A stretch of 64,000 nt of DNA, taken from Nitrospirota bacterium (GTDB lineage Bacteria; Nitrospirota; Thermodesulfovibrionia; Thermodesulfovibrionales; JdFR-88). Location of the stretch: NCBI GenBank assembly GCA_021813405.1, contig JAKAKS010000022.1:124001-188000 (forward strand), in the 5' to 3' direction. Below are positions 9,002-19,103 of the stretch, in pieces (within the stretch, counting starts at the first letter, position 1; every line of letters starts with the position of its first letter). The notes below the pieces were generated by a model. The model saw only the letters and a program-made list of their open reading frames with translations, did no database searches and was not told where the DNA came from. A program made the position numbers and the translations under genes.

Positions 9002-11049
9002 AGATTAAAAAAATGCTTTACTTTGCCATACCCTCTGCCATAGTGCTGGGGCTTTTCCTTCCCGTGGAGATAAGGTTCATAAGGCACGGGGAGTTCCCCG
9101 GCGACCTGCTATACATGCTTCTTTTAAACCTGAACCTGCTTGCCCTGTGCATGCTTGTGTACCTGGTGGTAAAGGGGTTTCTGGAGCTGTTTTTGGGGAT
9201 GAAAAACAGGGTCATAGGCTTCAGGTTCAGGGCCAGGATAATTTTCATCTTCACCCTGCTTACGCTTGTGCCGGTGGTGCTTGTTTATATAGTGGCAAGC
9301 GGGCTTGCCATGAAGTACATGGACAAGATATTCCATGCGCAGTTCAGAAATCCGCTTGAAAACTCGCTGAGGCTGGCCAAATCCGTCTATGACGAGGAAA
9401 AATTGAGGGCCCTGGGCATAGCCGGGGCGGCCGCAAACGGGGCCCATGAATTCGGCCCGTATTACAAGGTTTACAGGCTCAGAAAAAACCAGCTTCCGGC
9501 GCAGCCGCAGCCGGCCATCACGGACGCCTTTTCAGGCAAGCGCTCCGCCGAGGTGCTAACCACCAGCGCCGGAGACATAATAACGGCGGCCGTGCCGGGG
9601 CCGGAAGGCTCTGTGGTTATTGTAAACACTACGCTTCCTGCGGAGTTTTCCTCGGATGTTGAAGGCATCAGAAGTTCCAGGGAGGCCCTTATAAAACTGG
9701 AGAACTGGCGTGTGCCTATGAGGGCCAATTTCTATCTTGTGCTTGGGCTTATAGCCCTTACCATCACATTTACCGCGCTCTTTACGGCCCAGAGACTGGC
9801 AAGGTCCATCACGGAACCTGTTACGGACCTTGCGAAGGCAACCGGGGAGGTGGCAGGCGGCAATCTGGACATCCGGGTGAGCCCAAGGGGCTCCGACGAG
9901 ATGGGGCTTTTAATAGATTCCTTTAATCAGATGGTGGCGGAGCTAAAGGAATCGAAAAGTTCGCTGGCCGGGGCATACGAGGAGTCCGACAGAAGAAGGC
10001 TTTTCATGGAAGGCATATTGGACAATATACAGACAGGCGTCATCTCCCTTGGCCCGGCAAACGACGTGCTTACGATAAACCCGGCCGCCTGCAGGATACT
10101 GGGCCTGGAGGCTGCCCTGATAGCAGGGAAGGGTTACGAGGACCTGCTTGTAAACGTGCGCTCGGACGAGCTTAAATCTCTGATAAAACAGATAAACACA
10201 AGGACCATACAGTTCCTGGAAAAAGAGCTTTGGGTGGACATCGAGCACAAGCTGGTTCTGCTGCGGGTGTTTATCTCCGGGCTGCGGGACTCGAAAGGCA
10301 ACAGCGTTGGCATGCTGGTTGTCTTTGACGACCTTACGGATGTTATACGTGCGCAAAGGGCGCTGGCCTGGCAGGAGGTGGCCAGAAGAATAGCCCATGA
10401 GATCAAAAATCCTCTTACCCCGATAAAATTGGTCACAGAGCGAATGATGAAGAAGAGGGCCGAGGGACATGCGGATTTTGAAGCTGTCTTTGCGCGCTCT
10501 ACAAAGACCATCATCAAGGAAGTGGACAGCCTTAAGAGGCTGGTGGACGCCTTCTCGCGCCTGGGAAAGATGCCCGAGGCCAAAAAGAAACCTTCCGATG
10601 CCGCCGCGCTTATAGATGAAGTGGTTTCGCTTTATCACGACTATGACGGGCTTTCCATAAATGTGGAAAGCCCGACTGCCAGCGGCAAGGATGGAAAAAC
10701 GCTTCCGATTGCGGACCTGGACCCCGAACAGTTTAAGAGGGCGCTCATAAACATAATCGACAATGCCCGCGATGCGATGGACAACAAAGGTGTCATATCG
10801 GTTAAAATATCCGTTGATGAAGCGGCCGGGAAACTCTTTATCGAAGTAGCCGACACCGGTACGGGCATCCCGGAAGAAGACAGGGAAAAGCTCTTCGAGC
10901 CTTACTTCTCCACGAAAAAGGACGGCACGGGGCTTGGGCTTGCCATAGTGCACAAAATAATCTCCGAACATAACGGCCATATTCGGGTAAGCGAAAATAC
11001 TCCTCGCGGCTCCGTGTTTACCATAGAGCTGCCTGTATGTGCAGGTTAA
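8998..11049 (+). CDS. NtrY-like membrane sensor histidine kinase
   Basis: 683 aa. Three hydrophobic segments lie within about residues 8-105, followed by an extracytoplasmic region, another helix near 246-268 and a HAMP domain (ARSITEPVTDLAKATGEVA). A PAS-like region (FMEGILDNIQTGVISLG) comes next, then HisKA with H-box RIAHEIKNPLTPIKL and a HATPase domain with N box NIIDNARDAMDN, DTGTGIPEEDR and GTGLGLAIV. The H-box sequence is characteristic of NtrY kinases. It starts at GTG 8998, overlapping the previous stop (GTGA). The regulator gene follows immediately, so the pair is a cognate two-component system. Signal unknown; NtrY is linked to nitrogen or redox responses in other bacteria. Confidence 0.9.
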   Translation: MKIKKMLYFAIPSAIVLGLFLPVEIRFIRHGEFPGDLLYMLLLNLNLLALCMLVYLVVKGFLELFLGMKNRVIGFRFRARIIFIFTLLTLVPVVLVYIVASGLAMKYMDKIFHAQFRNPLENSLRLAKSVYDEEKLRALGIAGAAANGAHEFGPYYKVYRLRKNQLPAQPQPAITDAFSGKRSAEVLTTSAGDIITAAVPGPEGSVVIVNTTLPAEFSSDVEGIRSSREALIKLENWRVPMRANFYLVLGLIALTITFTALFTAQRLARSITEPVTDLAKATGEVAGGNLDIRVSPRGSDEMGLLIDSFNQMVAELKESKSSLAGAYEESDRRRLFMEGILDNIQTGVISLGPANDVLTINPAACRILGLEAALIAGKGYEDLLVNVRSDELKSLIKQINTRTIQFLEKELWVDIEHKLVLLRVFISGLRDSKGNSVGMLVVFDDLTDVIRAQRALAWQEVARRIAHEIKNPLTPIKLVTERMMKKRAEGHADFEAVFARSTKTIIKEVDSLKRLVDAFSRLGKMPEAKKKPSDAAALIDEVVSLYHDYDGLSINVESPTASGKDGKTLPIADLDPEQFKRALINIIDNARDAMDNKGVISVKISVDEAAGKLFIEVADTGTGIPEEDREKLFEPYFSTKKDGTGLGLAIVHKIISEHNGHIRVSENTPRGSVFTIELPVCAG

Positions 11050-11051
11050 AC

Positions 11052-12428
11052 ATGTCAAACGTCCTGATAATAGACGATGAAGAAAATATAAGGGAGAGCC
11101 TTTCGGACATACTCTCGGATGAAGGCTATCACGTCCTTACCGCGGCCTCAGCCGAGCAGGGGCTGGACCTCATCCGGCGGGATCCGCCCGACCTGGTGCT
11201 TCTGGATATCTGGCTTCCCGGCATGGACGGCGCGCAGGCGCTGAAAGAAATTGCAAAGATGGGCGAGGCGGGCCAGCCCCCGATGCCAGTTATAATGATA
11301 ACCGGCCACGGTACGATAGAGCTTACCGTAAAGACCATCCGCGACGGGGCGTATGATTTTCTGGAAAAGCCGCTCTCCATGGACAGGGTGATACTCACGG
11401 TCAGCCGCGCGCTTGAGAAGTCCTGGCTTGAAAGCGAGAACCTGGCGCTGAAGAGTTCATTAAAGGCCAAAACCCTTCTTGTTGGCAATTCCCCGTTAAT
11501 GGCAGATCTCAAGGCGCGTATTGAGATGGCTGCGGCAAGCGCAAGCAAGGTGCTTATCACAGGTGAGTCCGGCAGCGGCAAGGAGCTTGCGGCAAGGCTT
11601 CTGCATTATCTTTCCCCCAGGGGCAAGATGTCTTTCGTGGAGATCAATTGCGCGGCAATCCCGCAAGAGCTTATAGAAAGCGAGCTTTTCGGCCACGAAA
11701 AGGGCGCGTTCACCGGGGCCGCGGAGGCCCGCAAGGGAAAATTCGAGCTTGCCGACAAGGGGAGCCTGTTCCTTGATGAGGTTGGCGATATGAGCCTTGC
11801 CACGCAGGCCAAGGTTTTGAGGGCCATCGAGACGCAGGAATTTCAGAAAGTGGGCGGGTCCAGATCCATCAAGGTGGATGTGCGGCTTATAGCGGCAACA
11901 AACAAGGACCTGGCTAAGGCGGTCAAAAAAGGCGAATTCAGGGAAGACCTTTATTACAGAATAAACGTGATCCCCATAGAGATGCCGCCCCTGCGTGCGC
12001 GCCGGGAGGACATACCCGCGCTGGCCGAGCATTTCCTTGCAAGCCTTTCGGCGGAGTACGGGCGCGCTCCCAAGAAAATATCCAGGGAGGCCCTGAAGAA
12101 GCTCACTCAATACAACTGGCCCGGAAACGTCCGCGAGCTTAGAAACGTAATCGAACGGCTTCTCATAATGGGCAATTCGGGGTCAATAGATGAGAAGGAT
12201 ATCTCGCTTCCCGGAGAGACATCCGGGGGTGAGGATTATTCAAAGTTTGGCGGGCTCAAGGAGGCCAGGGACGCCTTCGAGAAGGATTTCATATTGAAGA
12301 AGCTGGCCGAAAACAGCTGGAACGTCTCCCGCACGGCCGAGGCTATAGGCGTGGAGCGCTCCAACCTTCACAGGAAGATTAAAAGCTACGGTATAGACGC
12401 CCCGCGCGGCGGGGAGCTTGAAGAGTAG
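11052..12428 (+). CDS. NtrX/NtrC-family sigma-54-dependent response regulator
   Basis: About 458 aa. The receiver domain starts [15 protein letters not shown] with phosphoacceptor Asp in [10 protein letters not shown]. The AAA+ domain has Walker A GESGSGKE and the sigma-54-contact loop GAFTGA. A C-terminal Fis-type helix-turn-helix ([17 protein letters not shown]) completes it. I chose ATG 11052, which has AGGT five bases upstream and places the receiver at the usual position; an ATG at 11037 adds MCRLN with no ribosome site. It is the likely partner of the preceding kinase. Targets are not deducible from position alone. Confidence 0.92.
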   Translation: MSNVLIIDDEENIRESLSDILSDEGYHVLTAASAEQGLDLIRRDPPDLVLLDIWLPGMDGAQALKEIAKMGEAGQPPMPVIMITGHGTIELTVKTIRDGAYDFLEKPLSMDRVILTVSRALEKSWLESENLALKSSLKAKTLLVGNSPLMADLKARIEMAAASASKVLITGESGSGKELAARLLHYLSPRGKMSFVEINCAAIPQELIESELFGHEKGAFTGAAEARKGKFELADKGSLFLDEVGDMSLATQAKVLRAIETQEFQKVGGSRSIKVDVRLIAATNKDLAKAVKKGEFREDLYYRINVIPIEMPPLRARREDIPALAEHFLASLSAEYGRAPKKISREALKKLTQYNWPGNVRELRNVIERLLIMGNSGSIDEKDISLPGETSGGEDYSKFGGLKEARDAFEKDFILKKLAENSWNVSRTAEAIGVERSNLHRKIKSYGIDAPRGGELEE

Positions 12429-12531
12429 GCCCGCCCCCGTAATCAATTTGCAGGTTTCAGTTTCAAAGAGCTAAAAAGCAGGGTCCAGGCGCAGCCATTT
12501 TTAAACTGTTATGTGCTATTTGGAGGAAAAT

Positions 12532-12561
12532 TTGACAGAAACCTCCGGTTAAAAGAATAAT
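12532..12561 (+). promoter_or_regulatory. Sigma-70-type promoter of the small CEHGCP protein gene
   Basis: TTGACA (12532-12537), an 18-base spacer and AATAAT (12556-12561) fit a housekeeping promoter with one mismatch in the -10. The start would be near 12568, leaving a leader of about 45 bases that contains GAAGGAGA before the ATG at 12613. A GGAGG...CCTCC inverted repeat brackets the -35. Confidence 0.6.
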
Positions 12562-12612
12562 TATTATTTGGTATTTGTTTAATCTATTTATCTGCGAAGG
12601 AGACAAAGCTCT

Positions 12613-12945
12613 ATGCTTCTTGATATTAGTATAGGAAAGGATTCGTTATCCATACAGATTGATGATCCTTTTCACAGTGATATAAATGCCTTTGCCGGCC
12701 AGATCGGGGAATTCGCTTCACCTAGAGGCATAGACGTTGCCCCGCTTGATTTGCCGGGCCTCATCAAAAAAATGATAAAAGGGATAGCCGGATGTGAGCA
12801 CGGATGCCCCGCCGATGCAAAAGGTTTTGTGGCCAGGGGTTTCCATGGATTCAAGCTGGAGTATGTTGAAGGCGGCATACTCACGGCCACGGCAAAGCTG
12901 GAAGACGGCAAGGCCATTAATTTCAAGATGTTCCCCGATTTTTGA
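12613..12945 (+). CDS. Small conserved-looking protein of unknown function (CEHGCP motif)
   Basis: A 110-aa acidic protein preceded by a good SD (GAAGGAGA) and its own sigma-70-like promoter, and followed by a strong terminator. It is therefore almost certainly a separately expressed gene. No signal peptide or membrane segment is visible. It contains the motif CEHGCPAD, a closely spaced Cys pair with His that could bind metal or be redox-active, followed by a beta-rich C-terminus (FKLEYVEGGILTATAKLEDG). I do not recognise the family. It is not clearly linked to the two-component genes upstream. Confidence 0.7.
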   Translation: MLLDISIGKDSLSIQIDDPFHSDINAFAGQIGEFASPRGIDVAPLDLPGLIKKMIKGIAGCEHGCPADAKGFVARGFHGFKLEYVEGGILTATAKLEDGKAINFKMFPDF

Positions 12946-12985
12946 TCTTCGTGATTATCCGTATCCGTAAACTATATAAGCGGAA

Positions 12986-13017
12986 CAAAAAGGGTGCCAT
13001 GGGCACCCTTCCTTTTT
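12986..13017. terminator. Bidirectional intrinsic terminator
   Basis: A 9-bp perfect stem (AAGGGTGCC at 12990-12998 with GGCACCCTT at 13002-13010) with a 3-base loop. It is followed by TTTTT on the plus strand and preceded by AAAAA, so it works in both directions. It lies between the convergent small-protein gene and eno. Confidence 0.88.
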
Positions 13018-13038
13018 AAAGCGGCAAGCGGGGCTGTT

Positions 13039-14792
<1,754 letters not shown>

Positions 14793-15176
14793 ATGAAGCT
14801 AAAGAAAAAGGAACGGCCGTGCATACGAAGCGCCGCAGGGAATGACTATACCTTAATGGGTAAGCTCTGGATAGAAGGCCGCGAAGGAACCTTCCTTGGC
14901 CATGGGCGCATTGCACTTTTGGAACGTATCAAACAATACGGTTCGATATCGGAAGCTGCAAGGTCTATGGAAATGTCCTATCGTCATGCATGGGCTTTAT
15001 TGGAAAATATGAACCGGCAGGCAAGATTACCGCTTATAGAAACTGCCATCGGCGGTGAAAAAGGCGGCGGTACAAGGTTGACAGAAACTGGAGAAAAAGC
15101 GATCGCTTTTTTCAAAGAATTAGATAAGAAATTCGAGCGCTTTCTTTCCATGGAGGCAAAAAGATTTGATTTCTAG
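14793..15176 (+). CDS. ModE-like winged-helix regulator, HTH domain only
   Basis: 127 aa. The pattern GKLWIEGREGTFLGHGRIALLERIKQYGSISEAARSMEMSYRHAWALL is cut here for length; key parts are LLERIKQYGS, SEAARSMEMSYR and WALLENMN, the N-terminal DNA-binding fold of ModE. GGEKGGGTRLTETG follows, as in ModE/LysR-type proteins. The C-terminal molybdate-binding (MOP/TOBE) domains of full ModE are absent. It converges on a molybdate/tungstate ABC transporter operon, which supports a role in its control. How it would sense oxyanion without MOP domains is unclear. Confidence 0.8.
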   Translation: MKLKKKERPCIRSAAGNDYTLMGKLWIEGREGTFLGHGRIALLERIKQYGSISEAARSMEMSYRHAWALLENMNRQARLPLIETAIGGEKGGGTRLTETGEKAIAFFKELDKKFERFLSMEAKRFDF

Positions 15177-15244
15177 CTTTTTTTGAAGCGCACTATTGCT
15201 TAAAAAGCAGAACTATATTTCCCATCCCCGAACGAAAAATATGC

Positions 15245-16210
15245 TTAACCGGCCAGAACCGGTGGGTTTTGCAGAGTAAAGGACACCTCATGTCCCACCT
15301 GGTCCTCCATAGGGCGATCGGCTATCGTCTCGATAGTTTGCCCTTGCGCAACGCGAAGACTAACTAAAAAACGGCCCTCATGCGGACAACAGCTTTTCAC
15401 GATAGCCCGCCCGGCCGGGCCGGATGCTGGATTGGAACCCAGGTGGATGCGCTCTGGATGCAAGGCCACCAACCCCTCGCCCATGCCAAAGGCAGCGGCA
15501 GGCAAAAAGGCCGTGTAGCCGGCCAAACGGGCAACCTTGACTGAAGCGGGCGCGTCTACCAGTCCGGATGGACCGGCCTCCTGAAGGACCTCCCCATTAT
15601 CCAGCACGCCAATGGTATGGGCCAGGCGCTGGGCTTCCGTCAATTGGTGAGTAACAAGGAGCATGGTTAGCCGGTATTCTTTCTGCAACGCAAGGAGCAG
15701 ATCCTGCATCTCGCGACGGGCAGGCCGGTCCAGAGCTGAAAAGGGTTCATCCAACAGAAGAGCGCGTGGACGCGCTGCTAATGCTCTTGCCAAGGCCACG
15801 CGCTGTCTTTGGCCTCCTGAAAGAGTGTTGATTTTTGCTGATAGAAAATCATGCAGTTCCAGTGTCTTTACCAGACCCTTCGTGTAATCGTCCATCCTTT
15901 TATTTGGCAGAGCATAAGTGATGTTGCGCAAAACATCCAGGTGGGGGAAAAGAAGGGTATTTTGGGCCAGATAGCCCAATTGCCGCCTCCAGGCGGGAAG
16001 GTGCAACTGCATGGCATGGTCGGCAAGAACACTGCCGTTTAAGGAGATGAATCCTTTATGCAGCATTTCAAATCCGGCTGTTATGGACAGAATGGTGCTC
16101 TTGCCCGCCCCGGAAGGCCCAAAAAGGCAGTACATCCGGCCGGCTGGAATTTCTAGATTAACGCGGACGGCAAAAGACCGCCGCAACTGCTCAATTCGTA
16201 TTGACAGCAT
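15245..16210 (-). CDS. modC: Molybdate/tungstate ABC transporter ATP-binding protein
   Basis: 321 aa. Walker A GPSGAGKST, the ABC signature LSGGQRQRVALARALA and Walker B ALLLDEPFSALD are complete. The C-terminal third (VALHPERIHLGSNP onward) looks like a TOBE/MOP regulatory domain, typical of ModC and WtpC. It starts at ATG 16210, inside the 3' end of the permease frame (20-base overlap). The ATPase appears intact although the permease next to it is broken. Confidence 0.88.
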   Translation of the reverse strand: MLSIRIEQLRRSFAVRVNLEIPAGRMYCLFGPSGAGKSTILSITAGFEMLHKGFISLNGSVLADHAMQLHLPAWRRQLGYLAQNTLLFPHLDVLRNITYALPNKRMDDYTKGLVKTLELHDFLSAKINTLSGGQRQRVALARALAARPRALLLDEPFSALDRPARREMQDLLLALQKEYRLTMLLVTHQLTEAQRLAHTIGVLDNGEVLQEAGPSGLVDAPASVKVARLAGYTAFLPAAAFGMGEGLVALHPERIHLGSNPASGPAGRAIVKSCCPHEGRFLVSLRVAQGQTIETIADRPMEDQVGHEVSFTLQNPPVLAG

Positions 16211-16891
16211 GATGTTTCCGCCACAGAACTGTTAAAAGCGGTAACGGCAGGGAAACCAGAACTAAAATCAGGGCAAGCGGTAACGCCCAGCCCAGCCCCT
16301 GTTCCTGTAAGGCTACCCAGATGGCCACTGGCAGCCCCTGGGGATAGTAGGCGACTACTATGACGGCCCCGAAGGCGCCGATGGCCCTGGCCCAAGCCAT
16401 GGAAAAGGCCACGGCAAGGCCAGGCGATGCCAGCGGCAGTGTTACCCGGGAAAACGTGCGCCCAGGCGGAATGCCCAGGCTGTATGAAGTGTGGATTAGT
16501 GCCCGGTCTACCTGGTCGAAGGCTGCCACGGCCGCCAGGATGAAGTAGGGAGCGGCCTCGTAAATTTCGGCCAATACCACGGCAAAGAATGAATTGCTGC
16601 CTGACAGATGAAGCATCGAGAGCAGATGGCCCAAAAAACTATAAGGCCCGTAGAGATAGACCAGAAGAAGGCCGATTACAAGGGGCGGCATCAAGAGTGG
16701 AATCATGAGAAGATACTCGACATTACGGAAAAATCCGCCCGGGGCGCAGTTGTCGAAAGGGACAGGACCAGAGGGGCAACTCCCCAACCCCGCCAGACAT
16801 CGACCAGTTGCGGCCAGCTCGAATGCGCAACCAGCACTATCATGGGAAGCAGCAGAAATCCTGCTGACAGGACGGCCAGAAGGGTGACCAT
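16191..16891 (-). pseudogene. modB: Molybdate/tungstate permease, broken by frameshift and loss of one membrane segment
   Basis: Two frames together make a ModB/WtpB permease. The first (ATG near 16891, MVTLLAVLSAGFLLL) gives helix 1 and runs to VLSLSTTA, then off-frame to a stop at 16703. The second picks up at FFRNVEYLLMIPLLMPP and ends at 16191 with the EAA-type loop (VTLPLASPGLAVAFS) and final helices. Compared with the family, about 18-20 residues between STTA and FFRN are missing, including the second membrane segment, with a net out-of-frame change around 16735-16790. Binding protein and ATPase remain open. It may be a genuine dead gene or an assembly error. Confidence 0.75.
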
Positions 16892-16916
16892 CCTGAATCC
16901 GTGGACAGGTTGACGG

Positions 16917-17933
16917 CTAACGGAGTTCGGCTTTGATCTCTTGCGGAACGGCATTGCTGTCACCCGCTACCACCGGTTTGCTCAATAGTTGATAACCGTG
17001 CTGCTGATAGATCTTTTTTCCGGCAGGCGACAGAAGATATTTTACAAAGGAGACCCCGGCCTTCTGGTGCGGCGTGCCGCTGATGGTGGTCATATACAGG
17101 ACCAGCGCAGTTCCCTTGAATGTTTTGCTCCCGCCATTCTTCATGGCAACTGTGACGCTCTGTGTGTCGTAGGCGTGGGCCATGGCAGGATTGCCCAGGT
17201 TAATAGCGTCTGGCAGCTTGATATACTTAAGGTTGCGCTGAATGGCCTGGGGGAGGAAGGCGGAACACGCATCGAGCTGTCCGGCTTCCAGGCGGGACAC
17301 CAGGGCTGTTTCAGCGAAAATCTGTGCGGGATTATTGATTTGACCTATGATCTTTTCCACGGTCCCATGTGGCAGGCCATATTTTTTGGCCGCCAGCTTC
17401 AGCATTATAATGAAAGCCTGGCCTTGTGGATCAGTTTGTGGATTAGTGCGGCCAAGGTGAAAACCTTTCCGGGCCATCAGGGTGAACAAGGCGGCAAGAG
17501 GTTTTTGCCCGGCCGCGATGGCATTGAGCTGGGAAGCGAATGGACTGCGAGGAGAATAAGCCACTACCAGAGGCTGAGACGCAAAGCCCGCTGACCATGA
17601 TGTAAACTTGGGCTCAAGGGTGGCAATGGGAGCGAGCCCCACGCTTATAAAAACATTAGGTTGGATTTCTCCGGCTTTGATCAGATTGGCCACCCCGAAG
17701 GCACCGCCGGCATGGCTCTGATAGTTAAACCCGGTATCTCTTTTGAAAGCAGGCGCCAGATATCTGTCATTGACAAGCGTCAGAGAGCCGGCGTAAGCCA
17801 CGTAGGCAATCTGTCCGGCGCCGGTGCCAGCCATGGCGCTTCCAATGTCCAATACACTGTCCATCAAACCTGCGATAACGACTATCGCCACCATAAGAGA
17901 TGCCTTATTTCTCCCAAACCGGAATATTGACAT
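16917..17933 (-). CDS. Periplasmic molybdate/tungstate-binding protein (WtpA/ModA type)
   Basis: 338 aa. An N-terminal export signal (LMVAIVVIAGLMDSV...) is followed by a periplasmic-binding fold with family landmarks AYAGSLT near the mature N-terminus, PLVVAYSPRSPF and GRTNPQTDPQGQAF, which resembles the WtpA oxyanion-binding loop. Start ATG 17933 is chosen because GGAGG lies five bases upstream; the longer frame adds only MEAV. It is the first gene of the operon, with a ModE-box-like palindrome immediately upstream. Sulfate cannot be excluded as ligand, but the ModE-like gene nearby favours molybdate or tungstate. Confidence 0.82.
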   Translation of the reverse strand: MSIFRFGRNKASLMVAIVVIAGLMDSVLDIGSAMAGTGAGQIAYVAYAGSLTLVNDRYLAPAFKRDTGFNYQSHAGGAFGVANLIKAGEIQPNVFISVGLAPIATLEPKFTSWSAGFASQPLVVAYSPRSPFASQLNAIAAGQKPLAALFTLMARKGFHLGRTNPQTDPQGQAFIIMLKLAAKKYGLPHGTVEKIIGQINNPAQIFAETALVSRLEAGQLDACSAFLPQAIQRNLKYIKLPDAINLGNPAMAHAYDTQSVTVAMKNGGSKTFKGTALVLYMTTISGTPHQKAGVSFVKYLLSPAGKKIYQQHGYQLLSKPVVAGDSNAVPQEIKAELR

Positions 17934-17962
17934 TACCGCCTCCAATTTGCAATAAACAGTAG

Positions 17963-17986
17963 CGTTATGTTTTTATAAGCATATCG
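17963..17986. promoter_or_regulatory. ModE-box-like operator upstream of the binding-protein gene
   Basis: CGTTATGT (17963-17970), an 8-base AT-rich spacer and GCATATCG (17979-17986) form an imperfect palindrome resembling the E. coli ModE operator (CGNTATAT...ATATNNCG type). It lies 30-54 bases before the ATG at 17933 and overlaps a TTATAA that could be the -10. Repression by the ModE-like protein is the natural reading. Confidence 0.5.
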
Positions 17987-18163
17987 AACTGGAGGGCGGA
18001 AAGGCAAATAAAAAAATATTATTTAGATATAAGGCTCAAGCTTTCTTGACTGCGTAAGGAAGGACCGTGTTTCATAACCTTGACGAACAGACGGGCGGAG
18101 GCTAATTTTAAATAAACAGTTTCTTTCCTTCCAATTTATTTAGCAGAGGCGGAAGGGCCAATA

Positions 18164-18315
18164 TGAACAAAGGGCGGATGGAGGCAGTCAGCAACGGCGT
18201 GATAGCCGTTGTCATCACCGTAATGGCGCTTGATCTGAAAATACCCCACGGTGCAGACTTTACCGCGCTGAGACCGCTAAGCCCGGTGTTTTTTGTTTGC
18301 CTGCTCAGTTTTTAG
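18164..18315 (+). pseudogene. Remnant of a TMEM175/DUF1211 potassium-channel-like gene
   Basis: ATG at 18164 starts MNKGRM and then shifts frame. One base later the frame reads EAVSNGVIAVVITVMALDLKIP and HGADFTALRPLSPVFF, the first helix and loop of DUF1211/TMEM175 proteins, which normally begin MNKGRLEAFSDGV. A single G appears lost (GGATGAGGCA where GGATGGAGGCA would keep frame). The homology stops at TAG 18313-18315, after about 50 of the usual 190-200 residues. Two independent lesions point to a true remnant. Confidence 0.72.
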
Positions 18316-18337
18316 TCCTTGGCATCTAGCGGAGCAA

Positions 18338-18898
<561 letters not shown>

Positions 18899-18936
18899 AA
18901 AAAAACCTGCCCCCGTTATAAATATATGGAAGCAGG
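18899..18936 (-). terminator. Riboswitch-controlled terminator (expression platform)
   Basis: On the minus strand CCTGCTTCC pairs with GGGGGCAGG (9 bp including two G-U pairs, 13-base AT loop), followed by seven T directly before the crcB ATG. The 5' arm CCTGC is also the 3' arm of the aptamer P1 stem, so the two structures are mutually exclusive. Ligand-stabilised P1 should block the terminator and turn crcB on. The GCAGG arm also contains the only SD-like sequence, so translation may be controlled too. Confidence 0.85.
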
Positions 18937-18999
18937 AGTCATAAGCCCCGGCAATACCGGAGACGGCCGAGGCGGTTAAAGGCGAACCCCATCGCCTGC
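18932..18999 (-). promoter_or_regulatory. Fluoride riboswitch (crcB motif) aptamer
   Basis: Minus-strand RNA: P1 GCAGG (18999-18995) with CCTGC (18936-18932). Next is the conserved GGCGATGGGGTTCGCC hairpin, then TTTAACCGCC, a P3 hairpin (CTCCGG-TATTG-CCGGGG) and the conserved TTATGACTCC before the P1 3' arm. Order, conserved bases and location immediately before crcB match the fluoride riboswitch class. It is an ON switch sensing fluoride, with its own promoter upstream. Confidence 0.9.
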
Positions 19000-19002
19000 A
19001 GG

Positions 19003-19031
19003 AGAATATCAGAGCAGTGGCAGGAAGTCAA
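19003..19031 (-). promoter_or_regulatory. Promoter of the fluoride riboswitch-crcB transcript
   Basis: On the minus strand TTGACT (19031-19026), a 17-base spacer ending in TGA, and TATTCT (19008-19003). The expected start falls a few bases before the aptamer P1 stem, exactly where a riboswitch transcript should begin. Confidence 0.72.
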
Positions 19032-19082
19032 TCAAGGCAGATCGCGCCCCGAATTTATCTTTAAAAACCTGCGTTTTGAATT

Positions 19083-19102
19083 ATTGTGCCACGTGGCACA
19101 AT
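19083..19102. promoter_or_regulatory. parS-like centromere site
   Basis: A 20-base perfect palindrome, ATTGTGCCACGTGGCACAAT. Its central 16 bases TGTGCCACGTGGCACA differ from the well-known chromosomal parS form TGTTCCACGTGGAACA only at two symmetric positions. It lies 772 bases before parA, between the fluoride element and the PilZ regulator gene, in an origin-proximal region. As a terminator it would lack a T-run. ParB binding is inferred from motif and position. Confidence 0.75.
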
Positions 19103-19103
19103 T

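Noticed and set aside
9943-11058. 371-aa open frame antisense to the NtrY-like kinase
   Set aside because: The kinase gene on the plus strand has every domain motif; the antisense frame has none.
19083-19102. Palindrome as a terminator of the PilZ regulator gene
   Set aside because: No T-run follows on the minus strand; parS is the better explanation.
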